Shown here in pieces: positions 1 through 13,600 of a stretch of 64,000 nucleotides of DNA. The number at the start of each line of letters is the position of its first letter. The stretch's first letter is position 1. The position numbers and the translations under genes were made by a program. Under the pieces are notes generated by a model, which was not told the DNA's origin, did no database searches, and saw only the letters and a program-made list of their open reading frames with translations. Source of the stretch: Apostichopus japonicus (taxonomy: Eukaryota; Echinodermata; Holothuroidea; Aspidochirotida; Stichopodidae); NCBI RefSeq assembly GCF_037975245.1, contig NC_092572.1, positions 374,001-438,000 on the forward strand, in the 5' to 3' direction.

Positions 1-1545
1 TATTACTATTAGATTAACACTAAGCTAGGTTAGTCTCTGAAACTTAGTGCTGGGATTTTTAGTTAGGCTGCTGACGTTCTTATTAGTAGTATGGTGGTTT
101 GCGTGTACCCTACATTGTCGTACTGTGTTACTGTATATGCAGTTGCACAGTAATACTAATAGGCACTAGGCCTAGTTCGTGTGTTATTAAGTCAAATTGT
201 AACCACATTTTCAGTCGCAATTTTGGTCTGCAAAGCCGTTACAGAACTGGTCCAAATTGCCACAGTGAAACAAGGAACACCATCTTTATATTTTGTGATA
301 CTTTGGGAAGTGACACCCATTTACTAAGTGGAATTATACAGCAAACTTCAATTCAATAGTTATGGAAATTTGTCCTTTCTTCGAGCAGTTTGACTACGGA
401 CATTACAAGTATAATTCTTTTATTTCTGATGAAATCTGGTCCAGTGATCGAAGAAATTACATAGTGAAGGATAGAACTAAACCACTGAGTAAACTAAGCG
501 AGATTGCCATCACCTTGGGCTTGAAAAATCCTATGTACTGGGTGCCCAGTGCTCCTTATTGCTCTATTTGGGCTACCAAACTTCAAAAGACTGTCAGGCT
601 CCCGACATTCAAAATTGCCTTCTTTCTCTGCCACCCAGTAAAATAAATTTTACTAGTCTAGCACTTTTTTGTACAATGGACACAGCACAAGTAAGCCTGA
701 ATATACCATGTGACACCTGTAATTAGGATAATTTTTTGATGTAAATGAGAAAATTGAAGAAACTGATCGTTTTGGTCCTGATATACACTTTATGGGTAGT
801 TAAATTCTTTGTCAGGATACACCACTGTCGTGTCCGCATGATATCCGTTTTATTCATCACACTAGGCCTACGTCATCTTTATACATTTCTGTTCAGCTCA
901 GTTTGATTTTGGTCAAACAGAGTAATGAATCATACCCCAGAAGTAACTGGAAGGAAAGGCTAGTGTTTTTCCAACAAACTGCACAACACACACTTTCATG
1001 CATATCAATGTGGTGGGGAATGTGATTGTTCATATAAAATAGTAAGAATGCTACTGCAAATAATGTAATGGCTAGATTCATAATCATTGCATAAAATGTT
1101 TTATGATTTAAATTTTGATGAGGAGGCCTTATCATTATGAGGAGTGCACAGCCACATTAAGCTGGGTACAAATGATTTACACACTTTTATTAACACCTTC
1201 TGGAAGCAAATTTTGATAGTGTTTTAAAAAAAAAATGTTACAGACTTTCTCTAAATGTTATCAGACTACCACAAACTCAGGACAAAAAAAACTTGACAGA
1301 GTACTACTTCTGAAAATATTGTAGAGCACTGCATCACTGCTACTGTATCTTAAAATAACAATCATGCTCTTTCTATGGTGAATTTATCCTACACCATTAT
1401 TATTTGCTGGACATTTTGAAGCTTAATTAACCATTAAACCAGTAACTAGCTTATAGAGTTCACAAACTACTGACCATGGTCAATCAATAAACTTTGGCAA
1501 TGCCATGAAGCCTAAGCTTATGTTCATTTATTTTCTTTATTGTAG
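1..1545. other. Upstream region with no assigned gene
   Basis: This AT-rich sequence precedes coding exon 1. The acceptor ending at 1545 implies at least one untranslated exon upstream, but I could not place it. No convincing TATA box or promoter was recognised. The only protein-like stretch is the ORF at 362-646, described separately. Short A and T runs occur near 1227 and 1286. Confidence 0.5.
362..646 (+). CDS. Unassigned 94-codon ORF, protein-like
   Basis: This ATG-to-TAA open frame has G at -3 and G at +4. Its product is not low-complexity: it is rich in aromatic residues, with segments such as EQFDYGHYKYNSFISDEIW and LKNPMYWVPSAPYCSIW, and has several Cys and Trp residues. An AATAAA overlaps the region just after the stop (642-647). 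I do not recognise the family. It could be a small single-exon gene, the last exon of a neighbouring gene read from the left, or a chance ORF. Nothing in the dynein frame connects to it, since the dynein ATG has its own in-frame upstream stop. Confidence 0.35.
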   Translation: MEICPFFEQFDYGHYKYNSFISDEIWSSDRRNYIVKDRTKPLSKLSEIAITLGLKNPMYWVPSAPYCSIWATKLQKTVRLPTFKIAFFLCHPVK

Positions 1546-1688
1546 CAAAAGAAAACCAATCTTGTGTGACTAAGGAACAAGACAATGGAGGTTGATGAGC
1601 GTCTCCGCTTTTTGGAAACACGGATAACCTCCAGTCTGAGGCCACGGAACGATGATTTGAAAGCTTTATTTGCAGGGAACGAGAACAG
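1546..1688 (+). CDS. Exon 1: start codon and N-terminus
   Basis: The acceptor TTGTAG ends at 1545. The ATG at 1585 has a strong context (ACAATGG) and an in-frame TGA just upstream at 1567-1569, which fixes the start; 1546-1584 is 5' UTR. It encodes MEVDERLRFLETRI and onward, matching the D-x-R-L-x-W/F-L-E-x-R opening of axonemal dynein heavy chains, ending NENR. The exon ends in phase 2 (AG) at a GTTTGG donor, and the next exon supplies the third base of the Arg codon. Residues 1-35. Confidence 0.9.
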
Positions 1689-4600
1689 GTTTGGCTATAA
1701 ACATTAAAGCTCATCATCATATACTGTGATGTTTCATTTAGAAGTATAAAATTGTACCAGAAGATTGAAATGGTGATGTAATAATGCTTCTCAGTAGGCT
1801 GACAGAGTGTAAGGATCTAAATGGCTGGAATGTTGGTCAAAGCATTAGACAAACCAAAAAAATACAAACATACATGTAGAACTCAGAAAATAGTGATAGA
1901 AACCTTGAATATATGTAGTACCAATCAAAGGTGCATACAAAGAGTTCAGTAGCCAGGATTTATTTATCATTCATCACATACAATCTCTCACAAGCATACT
2001 GTATATGTACATGAAACTGCAACAAAGTGTGAACTAATAACCTAATTCTGTCAGTGTTCTTGTTTTGTTCTATGTCACTTCATTAATATTATTGATCAAT
2101 GTTCTACTCTCAGCAATCCAAATATTTGTGTATCCAGCCATATACCCATACTGTAGTTATCTTTAACATCATCAGATGTTATGGGTTAGTGTATCCAGCC
2201 ATATACCCATACTGTAGTTATCTTTAACATCATCAGATGTTATGGGTTAGTGTATCCAGCCATATACCCATACTGTAGTTATCTTTAACATCATCAGATG
2301 TTATGGGTTAGTGTATCCAGCCATATACCCATACTGTAGTTATCTTTAACATCATCAGATGTTATGGGTTAGTGTATCCAGCCATATACCCATACTGTAG
2401 TTATCTTTAACATCATCAGATGTTATGGGTTAGTGTATCCAGCCATATACCCATACTGTAGTTATCGTTAACATCATCAGATGTTATGGGTTAGTGTATC
2501 CAGCCATATACCCATACTGTAGTTATCGTTAACATCATCAGATGTTATGGGTTAGAACATGGCAATGTAGCAGCAGATGTGGCTGTACAATGTTAAAATG
2601 CAATTTACCTCTTCAGAAGTGAATAATTTCACATTTTACTATATTAAGTATTTTCAAAGTTAGAATTCATATTTCTTGGTTGGGAGTGAATAAACAACCG
2701 CCTTTGTTATTGTCAGGCCATCAGCAAACCTAAGAATTAATACGCAAACCTACGAATTAATACTGACATTGAAGTTGACAGGCCTGGAATTTAGTTAAAT
2801 GCTATTCCAGCAACAATTTGGTTGTGAATATATTGTCTGTCTGTGAAAGTAAGTGAACTCTCTTTATGCTTTAAATTAATATCCTACAGAAATGCTTTCT
2901 TGGAGTTTTGCAATAATGAAGATGTCCGTCGATTGTTTGTGTACACAAAGGAGCCTAAGTCCACCCTGGTGTCCTCCTTGGAACCTCCTGTTAATGTGAG
3001 GAGCAAAGCAGTATTCTTCCTCAAGACCAGCCAAGCAACCAAACTCACAAAGGATAATATTCGGACTGATGTTGTGTTTGCAGATTGTGAAACGATTGTC
3101 CTCAAACAACTAGATCTTCTGGCTAAAGAGGTGAATATTTACTGCTGCTGCTATGATGGTGATTGCATTGGCACATAATGTACATGTACAAATGTGGGGA
3201 GGGGGGAAAGGGAGGGGGAAGCTTCTCTGATTGTAGGGTTGATGAAACTACCTTCATTATGTAGTAAAACCTTGTATTCAGTATACATGATTCTTTCTTT
3301 AATAGGTTTATCTTCCATTGTTGTGTACTGATGGTACTCAGACCAGGGGGGGGGGGGGTTGGGGGACATCTCTGATTGTAGGGTTGATGAAACTACCATT
3401 ATGTAGTAAAACCTTGTATTCAGTATACATGATTCTTTCTTTGGCAGGTTTATCTTCCATTGTTGTGTACTGATGATACTCAGACCGGGGGGAGGGGGGG
3501 GGACATCTCTGATTGTAGGGTTGATGAAACTATGTACATTATGTAGTAAAACCTTGTATTCAGCATACATGATTCTTTCTTTAATAGGTTTATCTTCCAT
3601 TGTTGTGTACTGATGGTACTCAGACGTATGGGAAAGTCAGTGCAGATAAGCTGATGGATATCCTACACAGACTAATGGGTACAACTGAAGTAACAGATGG
3701 ATACACAAAGGTAAATATGGATCTTCTGCAACCTTTTAATTTGTTACAGAGTTCAATTCTTTGGATGATATTACAGCATGAAAACTCTCATGAAAAGAAC
3801 TGCACTCTACAATTATTCAGCAATAATTGGTCACATTATGTTCTCTGTATTGGCCTATGATTGCATCTTTAATGGCAAAATTAAAACTTAAATATGAACA
3901 ACTATATTTAATGATACACAGAATGTGGAAACATTTATGGTTATATGTATAAGTTATGACTAACATTAAGTCAAAGAGTGATGAAGAGAATATAATATTT
4001 GACATAATCCTTTGTCTTTGTATCGTTTCTAGGGTGATATCACTCTGCCTCTTCCGTCTATTGAGGTATTGGCTGAGGCTGCATCGTTACCTACCAGACA
4101 AGCTTCTGTCATTCATGTGCTAGAATCATCAGTTATGACTAACATTAAATCAAAGAGTGATGAATATTTGACATAATTCTTTATCTTTGTATCGTTTCTA
4201 GGGTGATATCACTCTACCTCTTCCGTCTATTGAGGTATTGGCTGAGGCTGCATCGTTACCTACCAGACAAGCTTCTGTCATTCATGTGCTAGAATCATCA
4301 GTTATTGGTTGGATCAAGCAAATCAGGGTGAGCATGCCATATATCAATAACCTTTGTTTTCATCAGGAGTCTTTTTGGCCATTGCACTTTTGGAAAAGCA
4401 ATGAATGTTAATAATTAAGAAGTAATGTAAAGATATGTTGCAGATACAGTGACATTAGAAAACCTCTAAGCAAAGCAGAAACTCAGGCCATATTGATTGA
4501 GATTATGCTCATACTGTTTTCTCTAATGTAACGTTGCTGTGCACATCTTCAAGTTGAAACAAACTTAACACAGGATCTGTATTGTCATGTGTTGCATCAA

Positions 4601-7600
4601 ACAGGTATAATTGACATATTCCTGGCATTATCATACTAGTCATATCATTAATAACTAGTTACAGGACAACACTAAATGATGGTAAACCATTGGATGAGTT
4701 GGCACCAAATGTTTATTGTCAAAATCATCAATGTCACCCATAAATAAACATCTTAGACAGATGTCCTAAGCCTTGTGAACTTTGCCTATATAGGAATCAA
4801 TGCCAGCATTGTTTATTGCAAGTACTTAACAATATGACTTAGTACCAACTAGTTGCACGTCTTGGGGTAAGGAAAAGAGGCATTTGTGTGAAAATGCGTT
4901 CATTACTTGTAATCTAGCAGGATAGTTATGTAACTAAATGAGTGAAATGCCAGAAACTAGTGAGAATGATGCTTTGCTTTGTTAGTTTGCTTTGTTAGAC
5001 CAGGAGGTATGTTTAATAAATCTAGCAGGATAGTTATGTAACTATATGAGTGAAATGCCAGAAACTAGTGAGAATGATGCTTTGCTTTGTTAGACCAGGA
5101 GGTATGTTTAATAAATCTAGCAGGATAGTTATGTAACTATATGAGTGAAATGCCAGAAACTAGTGAGAATGATGCTTTGCTTTGTTTGACCAGAAGGTAT
5201 GTTTAATAAATCTAGCAGGATAGTTATGTAACTATGAGTGAAATGCCAGGAACTAGTGAGAATGATGCTTTGCTTTGTTAGTTTGCTTTGTTAGACCAGA
5301 AGGTATGTTTGATAAATCTTGTAGGATAGTTATGTAACTATATGAGTGAAATGCCAGGAACTAGTGAGAATGATGCTTTGCTTTGTTAGACCAGAAGGTA
5401 TGTTTAAAAATCTTGTAGGATAGTTATGTAACTAAATGAGTGAAATGCCAGGAACTAGTGAGAATGATGCTTTGCTTTGTTAGACCAGAAGGTATGTTTA
5501 AAAATCTTGTAGGATAGTTATGTAACTAAATGAGTGAAATGCCAGGAACTAGTGAGAATGATGCTTTGCTTTGTTAGTTTGCTTTGTTAGACCAGGAGGT
5601 ATGTTTAATAAATCTAGCAGGATAGTTATGTAACTACTGTATATGAGTGAAATGCCAGAAACTAGTGAGAATGATGCTTTGCTTTGTTAGTTTGCTTTGT
5701 TAGACCAGGAGGTATGTTTAATAAATCTTGTAGGATAGTTATGTAACTATATGAGTGAAATGCCAGGAACTAGTGAGAATGATGCTTTGCTTTGTTAGAC
5801 CAGAAGGTATGTTTAAAAATCTTGTAGGATAGTTATGTAACTAAATGAGTGAAATGCCAGGAACTAGTGAGAATGATGCTTTGCTTTGTTAGTTTGCTTT
5901 GTTAGACCAGGAGGTATGTTTAATAAATCTAGCAGGATAGTTATGTAACTACTGTATATGAGTGAAATGCCAGAAACTAGTGAGAATGATGCTTTGCTTT
6001 GTTAGTTTGCTTTGTTAGACCAGAAGGTATGTTTAAAAATCTTGTAGGATAGTTATGTAACTAAATGAGTGAAATGCCAGGAACTAGTGAGAATGATGCT
6101 TTGCTTTGTTAGTTTGCTTTGTTAGACCAGGAGGTATGTTTAATAAATCTAGCTGGATAGTTATGTAACTATATGAGTGAAATGCCAGAAACTAGTGAGA
6201 ATGATGCTTTGCTTTGTTTGACCAGAAGGTATGTTTAATAAATCTAGCAGGATAGTTATGTAACTATGAGTGAAATGCCAGGAACTAGTGAGAATGATGC
6301 TTTGCTTTGTTTGACCAGAAGGTATGTTTAATAAATCTAGCAGGATAGTTATGTAACTATGAGTGAAATGCCAGGAACTAGTGAGAATGATGCTTTGCTT
6401 TGTTAGTTTGCTTTGTTAGACCAGGAGGTATGTTTAATAAATCTTGTAGGATAGTTATGTAACTATATGAGTGAAATGCCAGGAACTAGTGAGAATGATG
6501 CTTTGCTTTGTTAGACCAGGAGGTATGTTTAATAAATCTTGTAGGATAGTTATGTAACTATATGAGTGAAATGCCAGGAACTAGTGAGAATGATGCTTGG
6601 CTTTGTTAGACCAGAAGGTACTTTTAATAAATTTATCTTCTTAGATCAATGAATTTGGCTTATAGTTTGAACAAGAAGAATGCTAGTACTTATCCTGCAA
6701 TCCTATTTTGATTATTTTTTAGCTGGTGTTGAAGCATGACCCCTTGAATGACCTGCACACATTGTATGGACCATGCCCCCTTCCAGTGGATGAGGTCACC
6801 TTATGGAGAAACAGACAAGATAAATTAGTCTCCATCAACAAACAGCTTGACTCAACAGTTGCTAGTGATATCTTGGTCAATCTGGATGAAGCTAGTAGTG
6901 CTTACTCACAATCCTTCCACAATGTTAGGAAAGAAATTGCTCAGGTAAAACAAATGAAACCTTTCTTTTGTTTAGCTGGTAAATAAATTATTTAGGGATT
7001 CTAACATTCAAAAACTAACATTTGTTGTTTATGTTATGTATTAATGCATCAAAGTAGAACATTTATGTTCAACATCAGTTGCCAGTCTAATGACTACATT
7101 GGTACATTTTTATCATCCATTGTCACATGTTCAATCGTAGAGTAATTTGACTGGAGTTTGTAGGTTGGTTGCATTAGAGTTGTAGACTAGGAATTGATGT
7201 TTAATTTGAGATTTCTGTGAGCTGCCACATATATGTATCAGGAAGTAAATCCTTCATTTGTCATGGAAAAGTGTAAGGTGACACAATCAAGCCATTTAAT
7301 CAACAAATCAGTATTGACAAAGATTAAATAGGACTTAAATAGTAGTACATTTAGTGTAATGTGATTGGGAGTGGATTCAATGCATATAGTCAGGTCTAAT
7401 ATGTGGATGTGTGTGATATAATATCAACCATATATATTGATATGATATTAACCTATGAAGTATTCTTTTGCAGGCCTTGACTGAAACCAATGATAACCTA
7501 TGTTTCCTGGAGACAATGCTTCCATGGTTTGATCATCTACATTCTGCATCTGTCCCAGAGCATTTACTTACACTTTTCCCTCCGTTACTAAATACCATGA

Positions 7601-10600
7601 TGTTGGTATGGTCACATTCAAAGTAAGGACTACTTTAATGTTTAAATGCTTATCCTCAAACCTCAATTTAACTTGATTGTAGTGAATCATGATGATTATG
7701 TTGCTAAATGTTTTGTGTTTATTTTGATAGAATGAATAAAATAAAGGCAATGATATGAATTTCAAAGTTCAAACTACCCAGATTACATAGTTGAATAATA
7801 GGATCGTCAAGTGAGATCATCACAAAAGATGATCTGCCAAAACATCCAACTTTAAAGTCTTAAGAGATAGGCAACACTACATCAGCTTCTAACGCAAAAA
7901 CTGTGATTTATTGAAACATGTACTACTTCATAGTATAGGGTAGTAACTAACAGTTCAAGGACTAACAGTAGTAGTAAGTTGAGTCTCGTCTATCCGACAT
8001 GCTCAGTGATTAACCTCCGCCACGTATCACGATCATGCGCAAGGTTTATTGCTTCTTGAAATTGTTAATGTTAACGTCCTTAAATTGCGACTTTATTTTT
8101 CCAAGCAAGGTAGTCACAGGCCTTCCTACTGGTTTAGCAGTATGTCTCAATGCTTCTCTTAAAGCAACCTTTAACAAGTAGGCCATAATAAGAATGGAGT
8201 GTTTTTGAGTTGAACCCCTGTCATGAGTCCATGACCATAAACAGATGTATAGTACAGGGTAGTAACTAACAGTTCATTGACTAACAAGTAGGCCATAATG
8301 AGAATGGAGTGTTTTTGTGTTGAACCCCTGTCATGAGTCCATGACCATAAACAGATGTATTTAGAAAGTGATAGCTGGTTAATTTTTCAATAATGATATT
8401 GGAGGTTAGTGTTTGGGTTGTCCGTGTGGGGTGTCATGATATAATATTTCTATTACCATTATTACTATGACACTATTTCTATTTATAACAGGTATTACCA
8501 TGATCCAGCAAACTTTCACAGCTTGTTGGAAGTAGTCTCAAATGAGGTGGTTGTCAGAGCAAAGACATTTGTAGGCAAAAACATTTTGAAGAATACTATT
8601 CAGGTATGAAAATTCATTACTGCATTTTTCGTGGATGCAATATCTTGCAGGTTTTATTTCTTTTTTTTATTGTGAACTTTTATCAAGCTCTCAGGCATTA
8701 CATTCGATGTGAGGCATAGTAATTATGTTTCTTTAATGTTTTTACTGAATTAATTCAAAAAGTATTTTACTAAATAATACACAAAAAGAAAGTCAACCAA
8801 AATCATGACCCATTCTTTTCTGTAACTTGTCTTACAGTCATATGCTGGTCTCAAGGAGGCTCTGAGAGTTTGTGCAGCTTACAGAGGGACATATTTAGAC
8901 ATGAAGGACAAGGCCGATGCTGTCAATGAGGACAAAGTGTCTGAAATGGCAGAGGTTATGTACGTTATCCAATGAACATAATTCAAAGTTGGTATAGTTC
9001 TGATACAAGTTTGTATGAGGACCTGTCTGTACATAAGGGATTAGAGAAGTGAAAGAAGGCAAACATAGATCTGATGTAGGAAGGTTCTCTGATCTTGTCA
9101 GATAGGAGATAATGTGATTTAGATGGTTGTAATATTGATTGATGTTACTGAGAGCTGGGCAGACAGATGAAACCATGGTAATGTTATCTATCTGATGTAG
9201 GAAGGTTCTCTGATCTTGTCAGATAGGAGATAATGTGATTTAGATGGTTGTAATATTGATTGATGTTACTGAGAGCTGGGCAGATAGATGAAACCATGGT
9301 AATGTTATCTATCTGATGTAGGAAGGTTCTCTGATCTTGTCAGATAGGAGATAATGTGATTAAGATGGTTGTAATATTGATTGATGTTACTGAGAACTGG
9401 GCAGACAGATGAAACCATGGTAATGTTATCTATCTGATGTAGGAAGGTTCTCTGATCTTGTCAGATAGGAGATAATGTGATTTAGATGGTTGTAATATTG
9501 ATTGATGTTACTGAGAGCTGGGCAGACAGATGAAACCATGGTAATGTTATCTATCTGATGTAGGAAGGTTCTCTGATCTTGTCAGATAGGAGATAATGTG
9601 ATTTAGATGGTTGTAATATTGACTGATGTTACTGAGAGCTGGGCAGACAGATGAAACCATGGTAATGTTATCTATCTGATGTAGGAAGGTTCTCTGATCT
9701 TGTCAGATAGGAGATAATGTGATTTAGATGGTTGTAATATTGACTGATGTTACTGAGAGCTGGGCAGACAGATGAAACCATGGTAATGTTATCTATCTGA
9801 TGTAGGAAGGTTCTCTGATCTTGTCAGGTAGGAGATAATGTGATTTAGATGGTTGTAATATTGATTGATGTTACTGAGAGCTGGGCAGACAGATGAAACC
9901 ATGGTAATGTTATCTATCTGATGTAGGAAGGTTCTCTGATCTTGTCAGATAGGAGATAATGTGATTTAGATGGTTGTAATATTGATTGATGTTACTGAGA
10001 GCTGGGCAGACAGATGAAACCATGGTAATGTTATCTATCTGATGTAGGAAGGTTCTCTGATCTTGTCAGATAGGAGATAATGTGATTTAGATGGTTGTAA
10101 TATTGACTGATGTTACTGAGAGCTGGGCAGACAGATGAAACCATGGTAATGTTATCTATCTGATGTAGGAAGGTTCTCTGATCTTGTCAGATAGGAGATA
10201 ATGTGATTAAGATGGTTGTAATATTGATTGATGTTACTGAGAGCTGGGCAGACAGATGAAACCATGGTAATGTTATCTATCTGATGTAGGAAGGTTCTCT
10301 GATCTGGTCAGATAGGAGATAATGTGATTAAGATGGTTGTAATATTGATTGATGTTACTGAGAGCTGGGCAGACAGATGAAACCATGGTAATGTTATCTA
10401 TCTGATGTAGGAAGGTTCTCTGATCTTGTCAGATAGGAGATAATGTGATTAAGATGGTTGTAATATTGATTGATGTTACTGAGAGCTGGGCAGACAGATG
10501 AAACCATGGTAATGTTATCTATCTGATGTAGGAAGGTTCTCTGATCTGGTCAGATAGGAGATAATGTGATTAAGATGGTTGTAATATTGATTGATGTTAC

Positions 10601-13600
10601 TGAGAGCTGGGCAGACAGATGAAACCATGGTAATGTTATCTATCTGATGTAGGAAGGTTCTCTGATCTTGTCAGATAGGATATAATGTGATTTAGATGGT
10701 TGTAATATTGATTGATGTTACTGAGAGCTGGGCAGACAGATGAAACCATGGTAATGTTATCTATCTGATGTAGGAAGGTTCTCTGATCTTGTCAGATAGG
10801 AGATAATGTGATTTAGATGGTTGTAATATTGATTGATGTTACTGAGAGCTGGGCAGACAGATGAAACCATGGTAATGTTATCTATCTGATGTAGGAAGGT
10901 TCTCTGATCTTGTCAGATAGGAGATAATGTGATTAAGATGGTTGTAATATTGACTGATGTTACTGAGAGCTGGGCAGACAGATGAAACCATGGTAATGTT
11001 ATCTATCTGATGTAGGAAGGTTCTCTGATCTTGTCAGATAGGAGATAATGTGATTAAGATGGTTGTAATATTGATTGATGTTACTGAGAGCTGGGCAGAC
11101 AGATGAAACCATGGTAATGTTATCTATCTGATGTAGGAAGGTTCTCTGATCTGGTCAGATAGGATATAATGTGATTTAGATGGTTGTAATATTGATTGAT
11201 GTTACTGAGAGCTGGGCAGACAGATGAAACCATGGTAATGTTATCTATCTGATGTAGGAAGGTTCTCTGATCTTGTCAGATAGGAGATAATGTGATTTAG
11301 ATGGTTGTAATATTGACTGATGTTACTGAGAGCTGGGCAGACAGATGAAACCATGGTAATGTTATCTATCTGATGTAGGAAGGTTCTCTGATCTTGTCAG
11401 ATAGGAGATAATGTGATTAAGATGGTTGTAATATTGATTGATGTTACTGAGAGCTGGGCAGACAGATGAAACCATGGTAATGTTATCTATCTGATGTAGG
11501 AAGGTTCTCTGATCTGGTCAGATAGGATATAATGTGATTTAGATGGTTGTAATATTGATTGATGTTACTGAGAGCTGGGCAGACAGATGAAACCATGGTA
11601 ATGTTATCTATCTGATGTAGGAAGGTTCTCTGATCTTGTCAGATAGGAGATAATGTGATTTAGATGGTTGTAATATTGATTGATGTTACTGAGAGCTGGG
11701 CAGATAGATGAAACCATGGTAATGTTATCTATCTGATGTAGGAAGGTTCTCTGATATTGTCAGATAGGAGATAATGTGATTTAGATGGTTGTAATATTGA
11801 TTGATGTTACTGAGAGCTGGGCAGATAGATGAAACCATGGTAATGTTATCTATCTGATGTAGGAAGGTTCTCTGATATTGTCAGATAGGAGATAATGTGA
11901 TTTAGATGGTTGTAATATTGATTGATGTTACTGAGAGCTGGGCAGATAGATGAAACCATGGTAATGTTATCTATCTGATGTAGGAAGGTTCTCTGATCTG
12001 GTCAGATAGGATATAATGTGATTTAGATGGTTGTAATATTGATTGATGTTACTGAGAGCTGGGCAGATAGATGAAACCATGGTAATGTTATCTATCTGAT
12101 GTAGGAAGGTTCTCTGATCTTGTCAGATAGGAGATAATGTGATTTAGATGGTTGTAATATTGACTGATGTTACTGAGAGCTGGGCAGACAGATGAAACCA
12201 TGGTAATGTTATCTATCTGATGTAGGAAGGTTCTCTGATCTTGTCAGATAGGAGATAATGTGATTAAGATGGTTGTAATATTGATTGATGTTACTGAGAG
12301 CTTGGCAGACAGATGAAACCATGGTAATGTTATCTATCTGATGTAGGAAGGTTCTCTGATCTGGTCAGATAGGAGATAATGTGATTTAGATGGTTGTAAT
12401 ATTGACTGATGTTACTGAGAGCTGGGCAGACAGATGAAACCATGGTAATGTTATCTATCTGATGTAGGAAGGTTCTCTGATCTTGTCAGATAGGAGATAA
12501 TGTGATTTAGATGGTTGTAATATTGACTGATGTTACTGAGAGCTGGGCAGACAGATGAAACCATGGTAATGTTATCTATCTGATGTAGGAAGGTTCTCTG
12601 ATCTTGTCAGATAGGAGATAATGTGATTTAGATGGTTGTAATATTGATTGATGTTACTGAGAGCTGGGCAGACAGATGAAACCATGGTAATGTTATCTAT
12701 CTGATGTAGGAATGTTCTCTGATCTTGTCAGATAGGAGATAATGTGATTTAGATGGTTGTAATATTGATTGATGTTACTGAGAGCTGGGCAGACAGATGA
12801 AACCATGGTAATGTTATCTATCTGATGTAGGAAGGTTCTCTGATCTTGTCAGATAGGAGATAATGTGATTAAGATGGTTGTAATATTGACTGATGTTACT
12901 GAGAGCTGGGCAGACAGATGAAACCATGGTAATGTTATCTATCTGATGTAGGAAGGTTCTCTGATCTTGTCAGATAGGAGATAATGTGATTAAGATGGTT
13001 GTAATATTGATTGATGTTACTGAGAGCTGGGCAGACAGATGAAACCATGGTAATGTTATCTATCTGATGTAGGAAGGTTCTCTGATCTTGTCAGATAGGA
13101 GATAATGTGATTAAGATGGTTGTAATATTGACTGATGTTACTGAGAGCTGGGCAGACAGATGAAACCATGGTAATGTTATCTATCTGATGTAGGAAGGTT
13201 CTCTGATCTTGTCAGATAGGAGATAATGTGATTTAGATGGTTGTAATATTGATTGATGTTACTGAGAGCTGGGCAGACAGATGAAACCATGGTAATGTTA
13301 TCTATCTGATGTAGGAAGGTTCTCTGATCTTGTCAGATAGGAGATAATGTGATTAAGATGGTTGTAATATTGACTGATGTTACTGAGAGCTGGGCAGACA
13401 GATGAAACCATGGTAATGTTATCTATCTGATGTAGGAATGTTCTCTGATCTTGTCAGATAGGAGATAATGTGATTAAGATGGTTGTAATATTGACTGATG
13501 TTACTGAGAGCTGGGCAGACAGATGAAACCATGGTAATGTTATCTATCTGATGTAGGAAGGTTCTCTGATCTTGTCAGATAGGAGATAATGTGATTAAGA

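Noticed and set aside
893-1135. 80-codon minus-strand ORF upstream
   Set aside because: No family features and no support beyond openness in AT-rich DNA.
3151-3600. 149-codon minus-strand ORF
   Set aside because: It lies over the exon 3 boundary repeats and the G-tract; proline runs come from the G run, and the real coding strand is plus.
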